DNA from: Phytohabitans sp036906915
GTDB taxonomy: Bacteria > Actinomycetota > Actinomycetes > Mycobacteriales > Micromonosporaceae
Length of the DNA stretch: 64,000 nt
Direction of reading: 5' to 3'
Assembly (NCBI RefSeq): GCF_036906915.1
Contig: NZ_JBAKHX010000025.1
Span: 1-64,000 of the forward strand
Below are positions 16,590 to 25,301 of the stretch, piece by piece. The notes under the pieces are model-generated. The model had not been told where the DNA came from and made no database searches. It saw only the letters and a program-made list of their open reading frames with translations. The number at the start of each line of letters is the position of its first letter. The first letter of the stretch is position 1. A program made the position numbers and the translations under genes.

Positions 16590-17450
16590 ATGGGATACAT
16601 CGACGAGGCGTTCATCAAGCTGAAGCACAACCTGGAGATCACCGCCACCGAGCAGAAGCTCGCCTCCGCGCGCCACGAGGCGGTCCGCGATTTCGTCCGA
16701 GGCGTCTGGCAGTTGATCGACGACTTCCTAACCGGTTCCTACCGGCGCGACACCAAGACGAAGAAGCTCAAGGACGTCGACATCTTCCTCGTCATCGACC
16801 CGGACGGGCCGCAGGGCGGCTACCGCCACCGGCCGCCGCTCGATGTGCTCAACGCCCTGCTCGCCGTCCTGCGCGACAAATGGCCGGACGCGCACCGGGA
16901 CGGCATGGCCATCGTCATCCCCTACGGCGGCGACGTCATGTCGATCGAGGTTGTGCCGGCGTTCAAGCGCTCCGCCGGCGGCTACTTCATCCCCGACCCG
17001 GCCGCGGGCTCCTGGATCGAGACCAACCCGAAGCGTCACCATGAGCTCAGCATCGAAAAAAACAAAGCGTGCGACGGCATGTACGTCCCGCTCGTCAAGA
17101 TGATCAAGGGTATAAACCGCGAGCTCGGCGAGCCCGTCTCGCCGTCCTTCCTGCTAGAGGTCATGGCGCAGACCATCGTCAAAACGCCGGTCGGCCGCTA
17201 CCAGGACGAGATCGTGCTGTTCCTCGCCACCGCCGCAGACCGCATCGACGAGACGTGGCTCGACCCGGCGGGTCTCGGCGGCGACGTCAACACCGTCATG
17301 ACCTCCGCAGACAAGCGCGCCGCCGCGCGCGCCCTGCGGGACGCCCAGTGCATCGCCGAGGTAGCCGTCGACCTCGAAGACGAAGAACAGGACCGCGCAG
17401 CGTACGCCCAGTGGAAGCGGCTATTCGGCGACCGGATGACCCAGCCGTGA
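16590..17450 (+). CDS. CBASS CD-NTase (cyclic oligonucleotide synthase)
   Basis: A 286-residue cGAS/DncV-like nucleotidyltransferase (SMODS fold) that makes the cyclic nucleotide second messenger. The active site is intact: Gly49-Ser50 in FLTGSYRRDT, the metal-binding pair Asp62 and Asp64 (DVDIFLVID), and a third acidic residue at Glu120 (SIEVVPAF). The C-terminal helical domain contains KMIKGINRELGEPVSPSFLLE, common in CD-NTases with HORMA partners. The start is ATG 16590 (GTG 16587 adjacent). It overlaps the effector gene by four bases (GTGA). The product nucleotide cannot be read from sequence; S-4TM effectors are reported with several ligands. Confidence 0.9.
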   Translation: MGYIDEAFIKLKHNLEITATEQKLASARHEAVRDFVRGVWQLIDDFLTGSYRRDTKTKKLKDVDIFLVIDPDGPQGGYRHRPPLDVLNALLAVLRDKWPDAHRDGMAIVIPYGGDVMSIEVVPAFKRSAGGYFIPDPAAGSWIETNPKRHHELSIEKNKACDGMYVPLVKMIKGINRELGEPVSPSFLLEVMAQTIVKTPVGRYQDEIVLFLATAADRIDETWLDPAGLGGDVNTVMTSADKRAAARALRDAQCIAEVAVDLEDEEQDRAAYAQWKRLFGDRMTQP

Positions 17451-18394
17451 CCCACCCAAAGCAGTCTCCCGGGCTGAGAGGGATCCCGGCCCGCCCCATC
17501 CACGAGCGACAACTCGACGACGACATGATCAAGCTCCAGCGTGCCGCGTCCGCCAGCCACCGGCGCGGCCAGGTCACCGACGCCGTTCGCAACGCCGCCG
17601 CGATCGTCCTCGCCGCCGTCGGCCTCGTCGTCACCGCGACCGGGCACGGGCGAGTCCTGACGGCCATTCTCGGCGCCGGGTGGTTCGCCGTCTCCTTCTT
17701 CCTCCTCAGGAAGATGATGTCCAGCACCGCCAAACAGGGCGCCCTACTCCAGGAGCAACTCGACACCGCCCTGTTCCAGCTGCCCTGGCGCCAAGCCGTA
17801 GCCGGCGACCCGGTCGCCGACCACGACGTCGGCCGGCTCGCCCGAAAGCTTCCTGTCGGCGGCGAACGCGACCAACGCATCACCGACGGCTGGTACGACC
17901 CCACCACCGGTGTTCACTACCCCTACGACGTGCTGATCTGCCAGGGACAAAATCTCGCGTGGGACGCCCGCCTGCGACGTGGTTACGGCACCTGGATCGC
18001 CGCCGCCGCGATCGTCTGGACGCTCCTCGGGCTCCTGGTCGCCCTCCTCGTCGGGGCCACGATCCCCGAGGCACTGCTCAGCTTCTACGTGCCCTCGCTC
18101 GCCGCTCTGCAACTCTCCGCCGAGATTTGGATCGGCCAAAACCGCGTAGCCGACGAACGCGAACGGCTTGCCAAGATCGTCCAAGCCGAACTCCGCGACG
18201 CCCAGCCCGGCCCCGTCCCCGACAGCGACCGCGCCCGCCTCTGCGAGGTCGCGCGGGACATCCAGGACGGCATCTTCCGAACCCGCCTCGACGTCGCCCG
18301 GGTGCCCCACTGGTTGTACCGACTACACCGCAACAACGACGAAGCCGACTTCGGCGACACCGCCGAAGGCCACCGACGAAGACTCGCTGGGTGA
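17447..18394 (+). CDS. S-4TM family pore-forming CBASS effector
   Basis: A 315-residue integral membrane protein with two transmembrane pairs: about residues 50-90 (AAAIVLAAVGLVVTAT; ILGAGWFAVSFFLL) and 185-240 (WIAAAAIVWTLLGLLVALLV; LLSFYVPSLAALQL). A conserved soluble segment between them holds ITDGWYDPTTGVHYPYDVLICQ-type sequence, characteristic of the S-4TM family (PF18159). These effectors bind the CD-NTase product and permeabilise the membrane, killing the infected cell. The GTG start overlaps the CD-NTase stop. It is the last gene of the operon and ends 240 bases before tRNA-Arg. Confidence 0.85.
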   Translation: MTHPKQSPGLRGIPARPIHERQLDDDMIKLQRAASASHRRGQVTDAVRNAAAIVLAAVGLVVTATGHGRVLTAILGAGWFAVSFFLLRKMMSSTAKQGALLQEQLDTALFQLPWRQAVAGDPVADHDVGRLARKLPVGGERDQRITDGWYDPTTGVHYPYDVLICQGQNLAWDARLRRGYGTWIAAAAIVWTLLGLLVALLVGATIPEALLSFYVPSLAALQLSAEIWIGQNRVADERERLAKIVQAELRDAQPGPVPDSDRARLCEVARDIQDGIFRTRLDVARVPHWLYRLHRNNDEADFGDTAEGHRRRLAG

Positions 18395-18634
18395 CAATCA
18401 GCGGCGTGGCCTTCGAAGAGCAACGGTTTTACATGTGTGCTCGGATGTGGCAGCAATGGAGCTCAGCGTCGGTCGGTGGCCGCCGGTGACGATCAGCGAC
18501 GACCGGCATGAACCAAGATCGTGCCGGGCTGTGTGATCGGTTCGTGCTCCGCCGGTCGGTGTTGGGGCGTTCGGCGGCCGTCGGTGCTCCCCGGCACCCG
18601 TCGGCAACGCCCGGCAGGTACCCTAGGAGGCCGC

Positions 18635-18707
18635 GCCCTCGTAGCTCAGGGGATAGAGCATCGGTTTCCTAAACCGTGTGTCGCAAGTTCGAATCTTGCC
18701 GGGGGCA
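18635..18707 (+). tRNA. tRNA-Arg (CCT)
   Basis: A 73-base cloverleaf. Acceptor arms 18635-18641 and 18700-18706 pair with one G-U; the D-stem is GCTC/GAGC (18644-18647 and 18656-18659); the anticodon loop TTCCTAA has anticodon CCT at 18668-18670; the T-arm GCAAG-TTCGAAT-CTTGC is at 18683-18699; the discriminator A is at 18707. CCA is not encoded. Its 3' part is the left copy of the 45-bp att repeat, so the gene is the AICE integration site and stays intact after insertion. Confidence 0.95.
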
Positions 18708-18709
18708 CC
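18665..18709 (+). repeat. attL direct repeat (45 bp, in tRNA-Arg)
   Basis: It begins at TTTCCTAAACCGTGTG in the anticodon loop and runs through the T-arm and acceptor stem to two bases past the tRNA. It is identical over 45 bases to 34531-34575; identity stops at once on both sides. It marks the left boundary of the AICE. Confidence 0.93.
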
Positions 18710-18863
18710 CCTTTGATCTCGCGAAACAGCCTCTGAGCTGGCCTTACTGCCATGGGTCGATTGGTCACCGTAGGCAGCCATGTGTCGTCCTGAGTCGCCG
18801 TTTGTCGCCAGTCCTGCAAAGGGCGTGCAATGATCTTGATCGAGTTTCCCCAGGTCAGCACGC

Positions 18864-20246
18864 TCACGCCGCAAGAGCTGCCTCGATCCGGGCGTTCATG
18901 ATCCCCTGGTTGCCGTCGATGCACTTCGCGTACACCCGCAGCAGCACGTCAACCGAGTGACCCGCCCGCTCCGCGACGTCCGGCGCAGGGACGCCAGCGT
19001 TCAGCCACAGCGAGACGCCCGCGTGCCGTAGGTCGTACGGACGGCCGGCCAGCGGTGACTGGACCCGGTCCGGTGTCAGACCAAGCGCCCGTGCTTCCTC
19101 CCACACCCGCGAGTACGTGGAGGCCGCCACGACGTTCCCCCGCTCGCTGCGGAACAGCCGGCCGTCGTCGGCGACGCCGAAACGTTCGATGTGCGTGCGG
19201 AGTATCGCCACCAGCTCTGGAGGGATGGGTACCGCCCGCGTCTCGGTCTCGCCCCGGTGCTTGAGGCCACGGTCGTCGTGCACCTCCCCGCTGTCGGTGT
19301 AGCGCTTGCCCGCCGCCGGCCGAGACTTCTCGACCGTGAGAAGGCCCCAACCCTCCTCGGGCAGGTGGCAGTCTCGTTGCCGAAGACCCAGCGCCTCACC
19401 GGGACGCAGAGCGGCGAGGTACAGGCAGGCGAAGAACGCGTACAGGCGTTCACCTCGACGCCCCTCCCTGCCCCTCCGACCGACGTAGGTCACTGCCGAA
19501 AGCAATTCGCGTACCTGGCGCGCACTCGCAACCACACGCCTGTCGATCTCGCTGGCGACCTTCCGGCGGTTGGATCGGACCCGGAGCTTGTCCACCGGAT
19601 TGAAGTCCAGCAGCTCCAATTCGACCGCGAACTGAAGCACGTTGTAGAAGACTGACCGCTTGCGCCTGGCCGTGGTAGCCGCCGCCGAGCGACCGTCGAG
19701 CCTAAGCGCCACCGCGTCAAGCGCCGGACGGATGACGGCGGCATCGATCAGATCAGGCAGATCAAGCGACGCCTTCTCCAGCCATCGCAAAGCCGCCGCG
19801 ATGTCTGGCGGGCGCGTGAGTTGCCGAGCAGCCGGAGGCAGGGCGTACTCCCGCAGCGCGCGGCGAAGAACCGCGACGTCTGGGCGGCCGGGCATCGCGC
19901 GCACCAGAGTCGGCGTCACGGTCGCCAACGCGTCGGTCATGCTGTCGCGCGACTTCGCTGCCGCACCCGGCCACTTCATGTCGACGTAGCGCAGGATAAA
20001 GCTGAACCAGCTCACCGCCTCCACCGCGCGGACCATCGAGTCGGGCAGACCGGTTTCCGTGTCGAACGCTTCACCCCGATTGGCCGCCTGCATGAGGTCG
20101 GAACGGTAGTGATCCGCCAGCGCGCGTGTCGTGAAGGTCCGCGACTTCGGCTCGCCGGCGACCACCCAGCGCACGGTGTAGGACTTCTTTCTGTTGGCAA
20201 GCGTGTTGATCTGGATCTTCCGGATGCGAACCTCGCGAGACTTCAC
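18864..20246 (-). CDS. int: AICE tyrosine integrase
   Basis: A 460-residue tyrosine recombinase, unrelated in detail to the integrase at 2.7 kb. The catalytic domain shows the first arginine in AALRPGEALGL, the HxxR box in PYDLRHAGV, the second histidine in AGHS and the nucleophile tyrosine in LRVYAK. It catalyses recombination between attB in tRNA-Arg and the element's attP. It starts at GTG 20246, which overlaps the xis stop (GTGA), so the two are co-translated. Its 3' end lies 155 bases from the att repeat, the usual position for tRNA-targeting integrases. All catalytic residues are present. Confidence 0.92.
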   Translation of the reverse strand: MKSREVRIRKIQINTLANRKKSYTVRWVVAGEPKSRTFTTRALADHYRSDLMQAANRGEAFDTETGLPDSMVRAVEAVSWFSFILRYVDMKWPGAAAKSRDSMTDALATVTPTLVRAMPGRPDVAVLRRALREYALPPAARQLTRPPDIAAALRWLEKASLDLPDLIDAAVIRPALDAVALRLDGRSAAATTARRKRSVFYNVLQFAVELELLDFNPVDKLRVRSNRRKVASEIDRRVVASARQVRELLSAVTYVGRRGREGRRGERLYAFFACLYLAALRPGEALGLRQRDCHLPEEGWGLLTVEKSRPAAGKRYTDSGEVHDDRGLKHRGETETRAVPIPPELVAILRTHIERFGVADDGRLFRSERGNVVAASTYSRVWEEARALGLTPDRVQSPLAGRPYDLRHAGVSLWLNAGVPAPDVAERAGHSVDVLLRVYAKCIDGNQGIMNARIEAALAA

Positions 20247-20440
20247 GCCGCCGCCTCCCGCTGCCGCTCAAGCCAGACGCGCAGGTCACTGCGCCATACC
20301 CGCAGCTCCCCGTTTGGCAGCCGGACGCACTCCGGAGCGACACCCAGCTCACGCCACCGGTAGAACGTCCGCCGAGAGACGTTGTTAAGCGCCGCCAGGA
20401 CCTCCGGTACGGTCATCAGGCAGTCCTCCACTGTGGTCAT
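20243..20440 (-). CDS. xis: Excisionase / HTH protein
   Basis: A 65-residue protein with a MerR-like winged helix: MTVPEVLAALNNVSRRTFYR, then LPNGELRVWRSDLRVWLER. This is the standard AICE Xis, which bends DNA at the att site to favour excision. ATG 20440 is preferred over upstream in-frame starts because it has a GGAGGA site and overlaps the Rep stop (ATGA). It overlaps the integrase start downstream. Family-typical length and position give good confidence. Confidence 0.85.
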   Translation of the reverse strand: MTTVEDCLMTVPEVLAALNNVSRRTFYRWRELGVAPECVRLPNGELRVWRSDLRVWLERQREAAA

Positions 20441-22158
20441 TCCTCCCCGTTCGCCGTTGTCTCGCCGCCAGTTGCCGAAACATCGGGCGTTCCCCGCGCC
20501 GCCCGGTCCTTGGCTGCGAGGAGCTCGCTGCGCCACCGGGCACGTTCGGAGATGGCCCGCAGGAGCCGATGTGCCATGGGCGGTACGTCGGGGTCGTCAG
20601 GTCGGGCGAGTTCCCAGGCGTGCCGCCGGTCGCCGCTTTCGTCGGCGTGGCCCGCGTCGGCGAGGTCGGTGGTGACGCCGAGTAGAGAGCGGACCCAGGC
20701 CCGTGCGTCGTACTTGTGGTCGGCCAGGGTTTTACCGGACCAGTCGCGGGAGATGAGGATGCGCCGGCCGCCGATGCCGAGCGTTTCGCGTTGGTGCACC
20801 TTGCCCTTGCAGCGGCCGGGCTTGAGCTTGCCGTGTGCCTTCTTGGGCTGGACGCCGTACAGCAGCCAGTTAGCGCACCGGTCGGTGCACGGGGTCACTT
20901 GGAGCTGTTGCCAGAGCCGGTCGAGGTGCCGGCGCTGCCGATCGCTGGCGATGCTGTGGCAGGCGCCGGTCTGCTTGGTGATGTACTTCGTGATGTACCG
21001 GATCGTGCGCTCGGCGTCGTCGGTGCCGGGCATGACGCCGCGTGCGTCGACCTGGGCGCCGAAGTGCACCACGTGAACCGGTTCGGCGTCCGGGTCCTGG
21101 TCGATGGCGTCCAGCGCCTCAGCCCAGGTGGCCAGCGGGGCACGAGTGTCCGGGTCGACCCACGCGGCCGCCTGCTCGTCCCAGACCGGGGGACGCTCGC
21201 GGGTGTACCGCTGCACGTCTACGGACGGCCACCACACCTGGTGATAGGTCGCCGCAGCAACCTGCCGCAGCACCGCACGGGGGATCGTGCCGCGGATCGC
21301 GAAGTGCGCGTGTGGGGCGAGTCGCCGTTGCGGCTCGACGCAGCCGGCGTACTGGACGTTCCAGCCCTCGCAGCGGCGCAGGTTCTGCCAGAACCGGTCG
21401 AGCAACCGGGGGAAGTGCACGGCATCCCAGGCGGCCCGGCGGTAGTCGTACCGGTCCGGGTGAACCGGAGTACCGTCGCCGAGCACCGGCCCGTGCGAGT
21501 CAAGCGTGAGGGTCAGCCACATCGACGGCTGGTGGGTGCTGCCGTCCGGGGCGGTGTAGACCTTGCCGACCGTGCGTGGGTCCACCTTGCGCCGGGGCAG
21601 GTCTGGCGCGTCCTGCCGCCGGCGAGTGGAGCGCTTGCGCCGCTTCCCGGACTCCTCGTCCTGGTCGTCGACGACGTGTGGGGGAGCAACCCGTCCACGC
21701 AACCCCTCCGTCGCGATGGCCTCCTCCACCTCGCGGATCGCGTCGTCCAGCTCAGCCACCTGGTCCCACAAGGACCGCCGTGCGGCGTCATCGCGCTCGA
21801 ACTCGTAGTGTGCCCGCAGCACGACGAGTGCCTTCTGCTCGTCGGTGGCCGGTTCGGGGCCGGGCAGCGGCTCGTCCGACCGGTGCCAGCCTTCGCGGAT
21901 CTGCGCCTGCCGCAGCCGCCGGTTCCGCTTGGCGCACGGTGGGCACTTGTCTTCGCGGGTCGCGCCGCACGGCAGGTCGATCACTTCGGTCTGCCCGGTG
22001 TCGAGGTCGGTGCGGCGCATGGCCACCGGGCGGATGCAGACGCCGTACTCGGTCGCGATGTCCCGCAGTACGTCGACCGACCGAGGTAGCGCCATGCGCG
22101 CCGCGCGCGAGCCCGGATTCGGTTCGGTGGCCGGTACCGGCAGGGTGGGGGCGGTCAT
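20437..22158 (-). CDS. repSA: RepSA-type HUH replication initiator
   Basis: A 573-residue rolling-circle initiator. Visible features: a Cys cluster (Cys64, Cys72, Cys75; LPCGATREDKCPPC) likely binding zinc; motif 1 MWLTLTLDSHGP (about 213-224); the HUH metal site PHAHF (His283, His285); and the nucleophile motif RYITKYITKQTG with Tyr388/Tyr392. It nicks the element's origin after excision, allowing the AICE to replicate before transfer. A GGAGGTGATCC ribosome site precedes ATG 22158. The stop overlaps the xis start. Highly charged linkers (about 160-190) are normal for the family. The origin itself was not identified. Confidence 0.88.
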   Translation of the reverse strand: MTAPTLPVPATEPNPGSRAARMALPRSVDVLRDIATEYGVCIRPVAMRRTDLDTGQTEVIDLPCGATREDKCPPCAKRNRRLRQAQIREGWHRSDEPLPGPEPATDEQKALVVLRAHYEFERDDAARRSLWDQVAELDDAIREVEEAIATEGLRGRVAPPHVVDDQDEESGKRRKRSTRRRQDAPDLPRRKVDPRTVGKVYTAPDGSTHQPSMWLTLTLDSHGPVLGDGTPVHPDRYDYRRAAWDAVHFPRLLDRFWQNLRRCEGWNVQYAGCVEPQRRLAPHAHFAIRGTIPRAVLRQVAAATYHQVWWPSVDVQRYTRERPPVWDEQAAAWVDPDTRAPLATWAEALDAIDQDPDAEPVHVVHFGAQVDARGVMPGTDDAERTIRYITKYITKQTGACHSIASDRQRRHLDRLWQQLQVTPCTDRCANWLLYGVQPKKAHGKLKPGRCKGKVHQRETLGIGGRRILISRDWSGKTLADHKYDARAWVRSLLGVTTDLADAGHADESGDRRHAWELARPDDPDVPPMAHRLLRAISERARWRSELLAAKDRAARGTPDVSATGGETTANGEE

Positions 22159-22251
22159 CGGATCACCTCCGTGCTGTTACGAGCTGGTTGCACGACGCCA
22201 GGCGCGGGCAGCACCGTCGAGTGGGCATGGCGAGCGGGGCCGCGCGGGTTG

Positions 22252-22665
22252 TCATGGGCGTACCTCCCGGATCGGTCGGGCGCGGCGTGGCGTCGGGACG
22301 GTCCGGTCGGGTTGGCCGGCCAGGACCGCGCGGATCACCACATCGACGGCGGGCGGCAGCATGCGGGTGGTGTCGATGGCGTGCCGGGGGTCGATCTCGA
22401 TCGTCGCGGCCAGTTCGACCCAGCGGCGGCCGCATACGTCCTGGACGGCGATGACGGAGAGTCGCCCGTATCCGGTGTGCCACATGACGGTCTTGCTGCG
22501 GTGTTCGCCGGCGGGGTTGTCGTTGCGGGCCGTGCAGCGGTGGTCGCCGGCGCACCAGCTCGGGCACGCGCCGGGGAACCTGTTCGGCGTGCCAGTCGGC
22601 TGGACGGGCCGGCGGGATCGGATGGCGTCGACCAGGGCGAGCGCGGTGGCCCAGAGGCGGCTCAT
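22252..22665 (-). CDS. Small AICE protein with CxxxC cluster
   Basis: A 137-residue protein of a type common in AICEs (DUF6907-like), function unknown. It has a Cys/His segment, CPSWCAGDHRC, which could bind zinc, followed by a beta-rich part with a VMWHTGYGRLSVIAV segment and a helix rich in acidic residues (AATIEIDPRHAID). The start at ATG 22665 overlaps the SpdB-like gene stop (ATGA), with a GGAGGTGG site ahead. Larger overlapping frames are shadows. It lies between spdB and rep in the transfer-replication operon. Confidence 0.6.
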   Translation of the reverse strand: MSRLWATALALVDAIRSRRPVQPTGTPNRFPGACPSWCAGDHRCTARNDNPAGEHRSKTVMWHTGYGRLSVIAVQDVCGRRWVELAATIEIDPRHAIDTTRMLPPAVDVVIRAVLAGQPDRTVPTPRRARPIREVRP

Positions 22666-23171
22666 CGGACCACCTCCGAGGCGAGGATGTGCCCGTTTGC
22701 GCGGCTGACCGCTGGTGCCGGCGCCACGACGATCGGCTCTGGCTCGGCGATCGGCTCTGGCAGCGCTGCCGGCTCGGTCGGTGCGGCTGGTGCGGCAAGG
22801 ACGAGCTTGGACAGGCCAAGGAACGCCAGCGCGGGCACGGCGGACAGCAGCCAGCCGGAGATGCTGGGCTTGGCTACGGCGAGCTGCGCGGACATCGACA
22901 GCGCGACGGCGGCGACGATCAGGAACAGCGGGTACCCGACCGGTAGGCCGATCCGGCGGCGACGGCGGATCTCCAGCAGCGCGGCAGCCGGGATCAGTTC
23001 GGAGATCACCGCGTTGGCCCAGCCGAACCACGCCGGGGTGCCGGTCGGGGAGTTGTCCATCGTCCACTCCTTGACGTGGGTGAACGAGGCGGCTCCGGCG
23101 AACACGGCGACCACGAGGAGGATGACGACGAGCAGGGCGACCTCTACCCGGTCGCGGCTTGCGATCTTCAC
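22662..23171 (-). CDS. SpdB-like DUF2637 membrane protein
   Basis: A 169-residue membrane protein of the DUF2637 family, which includes plasmid spread proteins (SpdB) that help transferred DNA move between hyphal compartments. Four hydrophobic segments are visible: VEVALLVVILLVVAVFAGA, WANAVISELIPAAALLEI, YPLFLIVAAVALSMSAQLAV and GWLLSAVPALAFLGLSKLVL; then comes a Pro/Ala/Glu-rich cytoplasmic tail. The GTG start at 23171 lies behind GGGGAGG. It overlaps the downstream gene by ATGA. The position beside traB fits the role. Confidence 0.78.
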   Translation of the reverse strand: MKIASRDRVEVALLVVILLVVAVFAGAASFTHVKEWTMDNSPTGTPAWFGWANAVISELIPAAALLEIRRRRRIGLPVGYPLFLIVAAVALSMSAQLAVAKPSISGWLLSAVPALAFLGLSKLVLAAPAAPTEPAALPEPIAEPEPIVVAPAPAVSRANGHILASEVVR

Positions 23172-23182
23172 AGCGCCTCCCC

Positions 23183-23410
23183 TCAGCGGCCGGTCGGACG
23201 GACGTGGGTGCGGATCCAGGTGGGCGGCTCGCCGGTCGAGGCGACGGCTTCGGACAGGCAGCGCCACAGCGCCCACGCCTCCTCGGGCGTGAGGTACATG
23301 CGGCGCCGGCCGGAGCCGACCGCGATGTACAGGTCGGCTCCGTCGATGACCCGGACCGACACCGCGATCCCGTCCGGTGTGCGCAGGCGGTAGAAACGAC
23401 GCTCGCTCAT
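23183..23410 (-). CDS. Small hypothetical AICE protein
   Basis: A 75-residue protein with the pattern of a small beta-sheet followed by a helix: RFYRLRTPDGIAVSVRVIDG, RRRMYLTPEEAWALWRCLS. I do not recognise a family. The ATG start overlaps the translocase stop (ATGA), so it is translated with the transfer operon. It contains no cysteines beyond one and no membrane segment. A role in transfer or its regulation is inferred only from location. Confidence 0.6.
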   Translation of the reverse strand: MSERRFYRLRTPDGIAVSVRVIDGADLYIAVGSGRRRMYLTPEEAWALWRCLSEAVASTGEPPTWIRTHVRPTGR

Positions 23411-24999
23411 GCCGCCTCACCGCCCTCGTTCAGCGCGTCGAGCAGCGTCGGCGGAAGCAGCGGCCCGGGACGCGGTGTCGGCCGGTAGGTGTGCCTGTTG
23501 ACCGGGCGCAGCACCGGCGGCGCCGGATAGGTGACTGCCATGTCGCGGATCAGGTCGTCGTCCACATAGGAGAAGCGGACGCGGGCCGGCTCCGGCTGGC
23601 CGTCGATCAGGACGTAGCCGACGCCCTTGGCGGTGATCGGGATCTGATCGGCCAACGCGCCCCGGTCGCGGGCACCGTCCCCGAGGACGAGGTCAACCTG
23701 GCCCCGGTCGGTCAGGCCGAGCGCGACACGGGTGGGGAACAGGTCCCGCAGCGACAGCACCTCCTTGCGCGGGTCCTGCACCGCAGCCACCACCAGGACT
23801 CCGAGGCCCGCGCCTTGCGAGAGCAGCAGCGCCAGCGACGCGGTGATCCGGCCACGTAGTTCGCTGTCCGGCAGGTACGCCACCAGGCAGGCGATCTCGT
23901 CGATCAGGATGACGATTAGCGGGTCGTCCACTGTGGGTGTGTGTACGCGGACCTTGCCGCGCAGCCGTGCCTGCCGCTCGCGCATGACCTCGACGGCTTG
24001 GTCGAGCAGGTCGGCCATGGCCGACCAGTCGTCGTCGCAGTACCGGGCGAACAGCGCCTGCCCGATCGCCAGCTCCATGCCGCCCTTGGGGTCGATCGCC
24101 CACACCTGGACCAGGCCGGAGGAGATCCCGGCAGCCAGCGCCCGGACCAGCGACCAGATCACTGAGCCCTTGCCCATCCGGGTCGCACCGGCGATCAGTA
24201 GGTGTGTGGCGAGCAGCCGCAGCGCGTACACCTCCAGGTCTTCGCGCAGGCCCAGCGGCAGCGCGGTGAAGTCCGGCTCACTGGGTACGGGCAGCGGCGG
24301 CACGATCTGGGTGAGCGGGTCGCGGCGGATGAACACCAGCCACATGTGACGCGGCCGGTCCCGGTAGCGGACCTGGTCGACCAGTCGCAGCAGCCACGCC
24401 CACCTGCCACCGCGGATCGGCGGGGCGGTGCGCCGGCCAGAGAAGACGCGGCAGTGACGGGAGTCGAACGAGTACGCGAGGTTGGGCGCGGCCTTGTGGT
24501 AGGTCTCCGGGTTCTGCCCACGCGGCATGACGAGGCGTACCTCGTCGGTCGCGTACGTGCATCGCACGGACAACAGCGCCGGAACTTTGCGGCCGCCGTC
24601 GTAGGTCTTGACCAGGCCGCAGAGGGTCATCGCTTCGTTCCACTGCCGCCGGTACACCCACAGCCGCCGCCACCGCGCCACCAGCGGCAGCACGAACCAG
24701 CGCTGGCACGATTCCCGCCAGCGCCACCACCACAGACCAGCCAGGCCGGCAGCGAGGGCCGCCGCCAGGACCAGCGGGAGCCAGCCGTACTCGTGCCACG
24801 CCCACACGAGCGTGAGCAGTGCGGCGACCTCGGGCAGCGCCCGACGGCCTCGGACCATCAGCGATGCCGCCGTGATGGTGAGGCAGACGGCGCGCCAGAT
24901 CAGGAACGGTCCGGCGAACAGCAGCACGACCCACCACGGGGTCGGCACGGACAGACGCCGGAAGTTGACCAGCGGGGTTCCCCCGCCACGGTTTGCCAT
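23407..24999 (-). CDS. traB: FtsK/SpoIIIE-type conjugative DNA translocase (TraB/TraSA)
   Basis: A 530-residue membrane-anchored DNA pump. The N-terminus has two hydrophobic segments (about residues 21-45 and 70-92), then a linker, then an FtsK motor with Walker A GATRMGKGS at 271-279 and Walker B LIVILIDEIACL at 361-372. Proteins of this family move double-stranded plasmid DNA between mycelia without relaxase nicking, the hallmark of actinobacterial conjugation. The ATG start has an AAGGAAGG site. Arg and Gly residues in the C-terminus may be the DNA-recognition part. It is the largest gene of the leftward operon. Confidence 0.9.
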   Translation of the reverse strand: MANRGGGTPLVNFRRLSVPTPWWVVLLFAGPFLIWRAVCLTITAASLMVRGRRALPEVAALLTLVWAWHEYGWLPLVLAAALAAGLAGLWWWRWRESCQRWFVLPLVARWRRLWVYRRQWNEAMTLCGLVKTYDGGRKVPALLSVRCTYATDEVRLVMPRGQNPETYHKAAPNLAYSFDSRHCRVFSGRRTAPPIRGGRWAWLLRLVDQVRYRDRPRHMWLVFIRRDPLTQIVPPLPVPSEPDFTALPLGLREDLEVYALRLLATHLLIAGATRMGKGSVIWSLVRALAAGISSGLVQVWAIDPKGGMELAIGQALFARYCDDDWSAMADLLDQAVEVMRERQARLRGKVRVHTPTVDDPLIVILIDEIACLVAYLPDSELRGRITASLALLLSQGAGLGVLVVAAVQDPRKEVLSLRDLFPTRVALGLTDRGQVDLVLGDGARDRGALADQIPITAKGVGYVLIDGQPEPARVRFSYVDDDLIRDMAVTYPAPPVLRPVNRHTYRPTPRPGPLLPPTLLDALNEGGEAA

Positions 25000-25082
25000 G
25001 ATGGGTACGCCTTCCTTTGCGGGAGGGCAGCGGGGCGGTCCGGCTTCCTACGGCTACGAAGACCGCCCCGCGCCACACTCGA

Positions 25083-25301
25083 TCAGGCCGCCGCCTGCGT
25101 GGCCGGCACCTGCAAGGACTGCCGCGCCTGGTCCAGCACGGCGCTCAACCGGTCGATCTCAGCCAGGCGAAGGAACAGGACTGTGTCTGCCCCGCCTTCT
25201 CCGATGTGGACCGTGACCCGCTCCTCCGCCGGGTAGCTGCGGAAGAACAGCACCGTCTGCGGGTAGACGTGGGTGTTGACGCCCACCGAGGCCCCGCCCA
25301 T
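25083..25301 (-). CDS. Small hypothetical AICE protein
   Basis: A 72-residue protein whose ATG overlaps the stop of the preceding gene (ATGA at 25301). It has a strand-rich first half (TVLFFRSYPAEERVTVHIGE) and a C-terminal helix (EIDRLSAVLDQARQSL). No family recognised. It is the second gene of the transfer-replication operon, 83 bases before traB. Confidence 0.55.
   Translation of the reverse strand: MGGASVGVNTHVYPQTVLFFRSYPAEERVTVHIGEGGADTVLFLRLAEIDRLSAVLDQARQSLQVPATQAAA

Noticed and set aside
4241..18394. CRISPR array or cas genes near the CARF protein
   Set aside because: No regularly spaced repeats and no Cas10, Cas7 or Cas6-like genes are visible; CARF is judged to act in a non-CRISPR context here.
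22163..22819. Minus-strand frame of 218 residues in the AICE
   Set aside because: Pro/Arg-rich shadow of the small Cys-cluster gene and SpdB-like gene, which have coupled starts and proper composition.
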